NCBI GenBank assembly: GCA_003504855.1
Contig: DNZD01000205.1
Coordinates: 1-6,066, forward strand
DNA: 6,066 nt
Source of the DNA: Cytophagales bacterium
GTDB taxonomy: Bacteria; Bacteroidota; Bacteroidia; Cytophagales; Cyclobacteriaceae
Reading direction: 5' to 3'
Each line of letters starts with the position of its first letter. The stretch's first letter is position 1. Shown piece after piece: positions 5,345-6,066 of this stretch. Both the position numbers and the translations under genes were made by a program. Below the pieces are notes generated by a model. It saw nothing but the letters and a program-made list of their open reading frames with translations, ran no database searches and was not told the DNA's origin.

Positions 5345-5692
5345 ATGAAAACCCAATTGACTATCGCGATTGTCCTGATTTCCGCGTCGGCCCTTCTCCT
5401 CGGCTTTGCCTCACGCGACAATGAACAAACCAAAAGGACCGAAGAATACGGCTACCTCCGGATAAACTACAGTAATTACAACCACATCGTGGAGAAAACC
5501 ATCAACGGAAAAACTGAAACGTTTGAACTCAAGGGAGAAAAGATTGAAACCGGCAGCGGCAAGTACTTCAGCAAGGACATCGTCAACGAGCTGAACAAGA
5601 TGAACGAACAGGGCTTCGAAATTGTGAATGTTACGGCGAGCACTACGGTGAGCGGACCGCGGGAATTGTATTTGTTTAAACGTAAACTTTAG
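5345..5692 (+). CDS. small secreted protein with DUF4177-like C-terminus
   Basis: A 115-residue protein from ATG (5345-5347) to TAG (5690-5692). Residues 1-23 (MKTQLTIAIVLISASALLLG then FAS) are a signal peptide or N-terminal anchor. A charged stretch follows, then a beta-rich part (YGYLRINYSNYNHIVEKTI). The C-terminal 38 residues, DIVNELNKMNEQGFEIVNVT through ELYLFKR (78-113), have the shape of DUF4177 and similar small proteins: a helix 'lN.lg.eGWElv.v' and a final strand 'y.fKR'. Ligand and role are unknown. The coding strand is clear in codon use (AAC, ATC, GGC, GAG rich), unlike the A/T-rich array genes. It is divergent from the array and shares the upstream region with it. The leader at 5191-5344 shows only a weak -7-like element (TATCTTCG, 5256-5263) and no good -33 TTG partner. 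Confidence 0.8.
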   Translation: MKTQLTIAIVLISASALLLGFASRDNEQTKRTEEYGYLRINYSNYNHIVEKTINGKTETFELKGEKIETGSGKYFSKDIVNELNKMNEQGFEIVNVTASTTVSGPRELYLFKRKL

Positions 5693-5743
5693 GTGATTCT
5701 CAAATCTGATTTTGCTGGCCAGATCAAGTCTTACAACCAGGTG

Positions 5744-5767
5744 GTGGTTGGTGACAATACCAACCAC
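5744..5767. repeat. hairpin repeat, copy 4
   Basis: GTGGTTGGTG (5744-5753), loop ACAA, TACCAACCAC (5758-5767). The one difference from copy 1 (C to T at 5758) turns the loop-closing pair into a G-T wobble, so pairing is kept. It is preceded by ACCAGGTG and followed by AGGCAAAATGGGCACCAT. It lies 51 bases after the stop of the + strand gene, where it could act on that transcript's 3' end, but no T-run follows. Confidence 0.85.
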
Positions 5768-6005
5768 AGGCAAAATGGGCACCATTAGCAACTTCATGCA
5801 CGACAAACTGATCGAAGCCAAATATCTACAGTCATTGCGGACAGCGCCTTCGAGATTTGCGTTGGATAAAAAAGTGAAAACTTGTCTTCACTAGTATTGC
5901 CGAGCAAATCGATACCGCCCGCAAAGCGCCTCGCTGCAGCGGGACGCGAAGATCGGCAGCGCTGGTAGCGATGACGGGGCCACGCGGCCCTGGAGCGGAA
6001 CCGTC

Positions 6006-6035
6006 ACTTTTCTTTTGCTTGCCCAAAAGAAAAGT
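6006..6035. repeat. 12-bp perfect inverted repeat, ACTTTTCTTTTG type
   Basis: ACTTTTCTTTTG (6006-6017), loop CTTGCC, CAAAAGAAAAGT (6024-6035), followed by a further direct copy of CCAAAAGAAAA (6038-6048). Elements with this TTTTCTTTTG...CAAAAGAAAAG pattern next to GC-rich DNA are familiar from many genomes, where they give rise to spurious ORFs. The function is unknown to me. It could be a terminator-like hairpin or part of a dispersed repeat. Confidence 0.7.
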
Positions 6036-6066
6036 AACCAAAAGAAAATGGCACCACGAACACTGC

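Larger units (their letters stand above)
5693..6066. other. gene-poor tail: hairpin copy, small palindromes, GC-rich repeat-like DNA
   Basis: No convincing gene lies in these 374 bases. From left to right there is a short palindrome CTGGCCAG (5715-5722); hairpin copy 4; a 39-codon open frame from ATG 5775 to TAG 5892-5894 that begins inside the repeat flank; a sharply more GC-rich stretch (about 5915-6000) with palindromes CGCTGCAGCG (5932-5941) and CAGCGCTG (5957-5964) and hairpin GGGCC-ACGC-GGCCC (5977-5990); and the A/G and C/T-rich inverted repeat at 6006-6035. The 69-codon open frame on the - strand across 5832-6041 looks like the spurious translations such repeats usually give. Confidence 0.6.

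Noticed and set aside
5411..5821. 136-codon open frame on the - strand
   Set aside because: It is antisense to the small secreted protein gene at 5345-5692, whose signal peptide and C-terminal pattern are convincing, and it crosses the hairpin repeat.
5832..6041. 69-codon open frame on the - strand
   Set aside because: It runs through the GC-rich palindromes and the 12-bp inverted repeat. Its translation (VTFLLGKQKKSDGSAPG...) is of the kind produced by this repeat in many genomes, with no domain, and starts inside the repeat.

Overview
The window looks like chromosomal DNA from a Bacteroidota bacterium, most likely of the Cytophagales or Chitinophagales type. The evidence is the style of the secreted proteins: short signal peptides ending in ...GQ, a lipobox without double-arginine signals, BatD-like and DUF4350-like domains, A/T-rich spacers and no clear Shine-Dalgarno sequences. 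This is an inference from protein style. No rRNA or marker gene is present. No tRNA, CRISPR array, transposase or integrase was seen.

Layout: bases 1-132 are the 3' end of an ABC exporter gene on the + strand. From 181 to 4913 there are six unrelated genes, all on the - strand, so transcription runs from high to low coordinates. In transcription order they are: a secreted protein with a BatD-like segment (4185-4913); a secreted protein of unknown function (3537-4130); a nucleotidyltransferase (2731-3513); a DUF4350/GATase1-like lipoprotein (1633-2556); a secreted protein of unknown function (986-1579); and a small membrane protein (181-690). A small secreted protein with a DUF4177-like C-terminus (5345-5692) lies on the + strand. 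The last 370 bases hold hairpin repeats and a GC-rich repeat-like tail.

The most interesting feature lies between the genes. Each of the six - strand genes has a copy of one short motif at or just upstream of its start, seen on the + strand as CAACGTYTGTGCTTAG. Clear copies are at 1604, 2606 and 4933, shortened ones at 3511 and 4162, and a weak one at 723. At 2603-2714 and 4932-5042 the motif is one arm of an imperfect stem-loop of about 111 nt with bulges and an inner conserved core. This is the layout of an integron-type gene-cassette array with attC-like sites: single genes, one orientation, unrelated functions, repeated spacers. No integrase is in the window and the sites do not match the attC consensus exactly, so this is a hypothesis.

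A second repeat layer lies on top. A block of about 240 bp at 717-958 recurs in the same orientation at 4927-5190, and so flanks five of the six genes. It ends in a strong small hairpin (GTGGTTGGTG-ACAA-CACCAACCAC), and four copies of this hairpin occur in the window with stem-preserving changes. The genes do not form an obvious pathway. Four of the six array products are predicted to be exported, one is an integral membrane protein and one is a cytoplasmic enzyme, which suggests an accessory collection rather than a functional operon.
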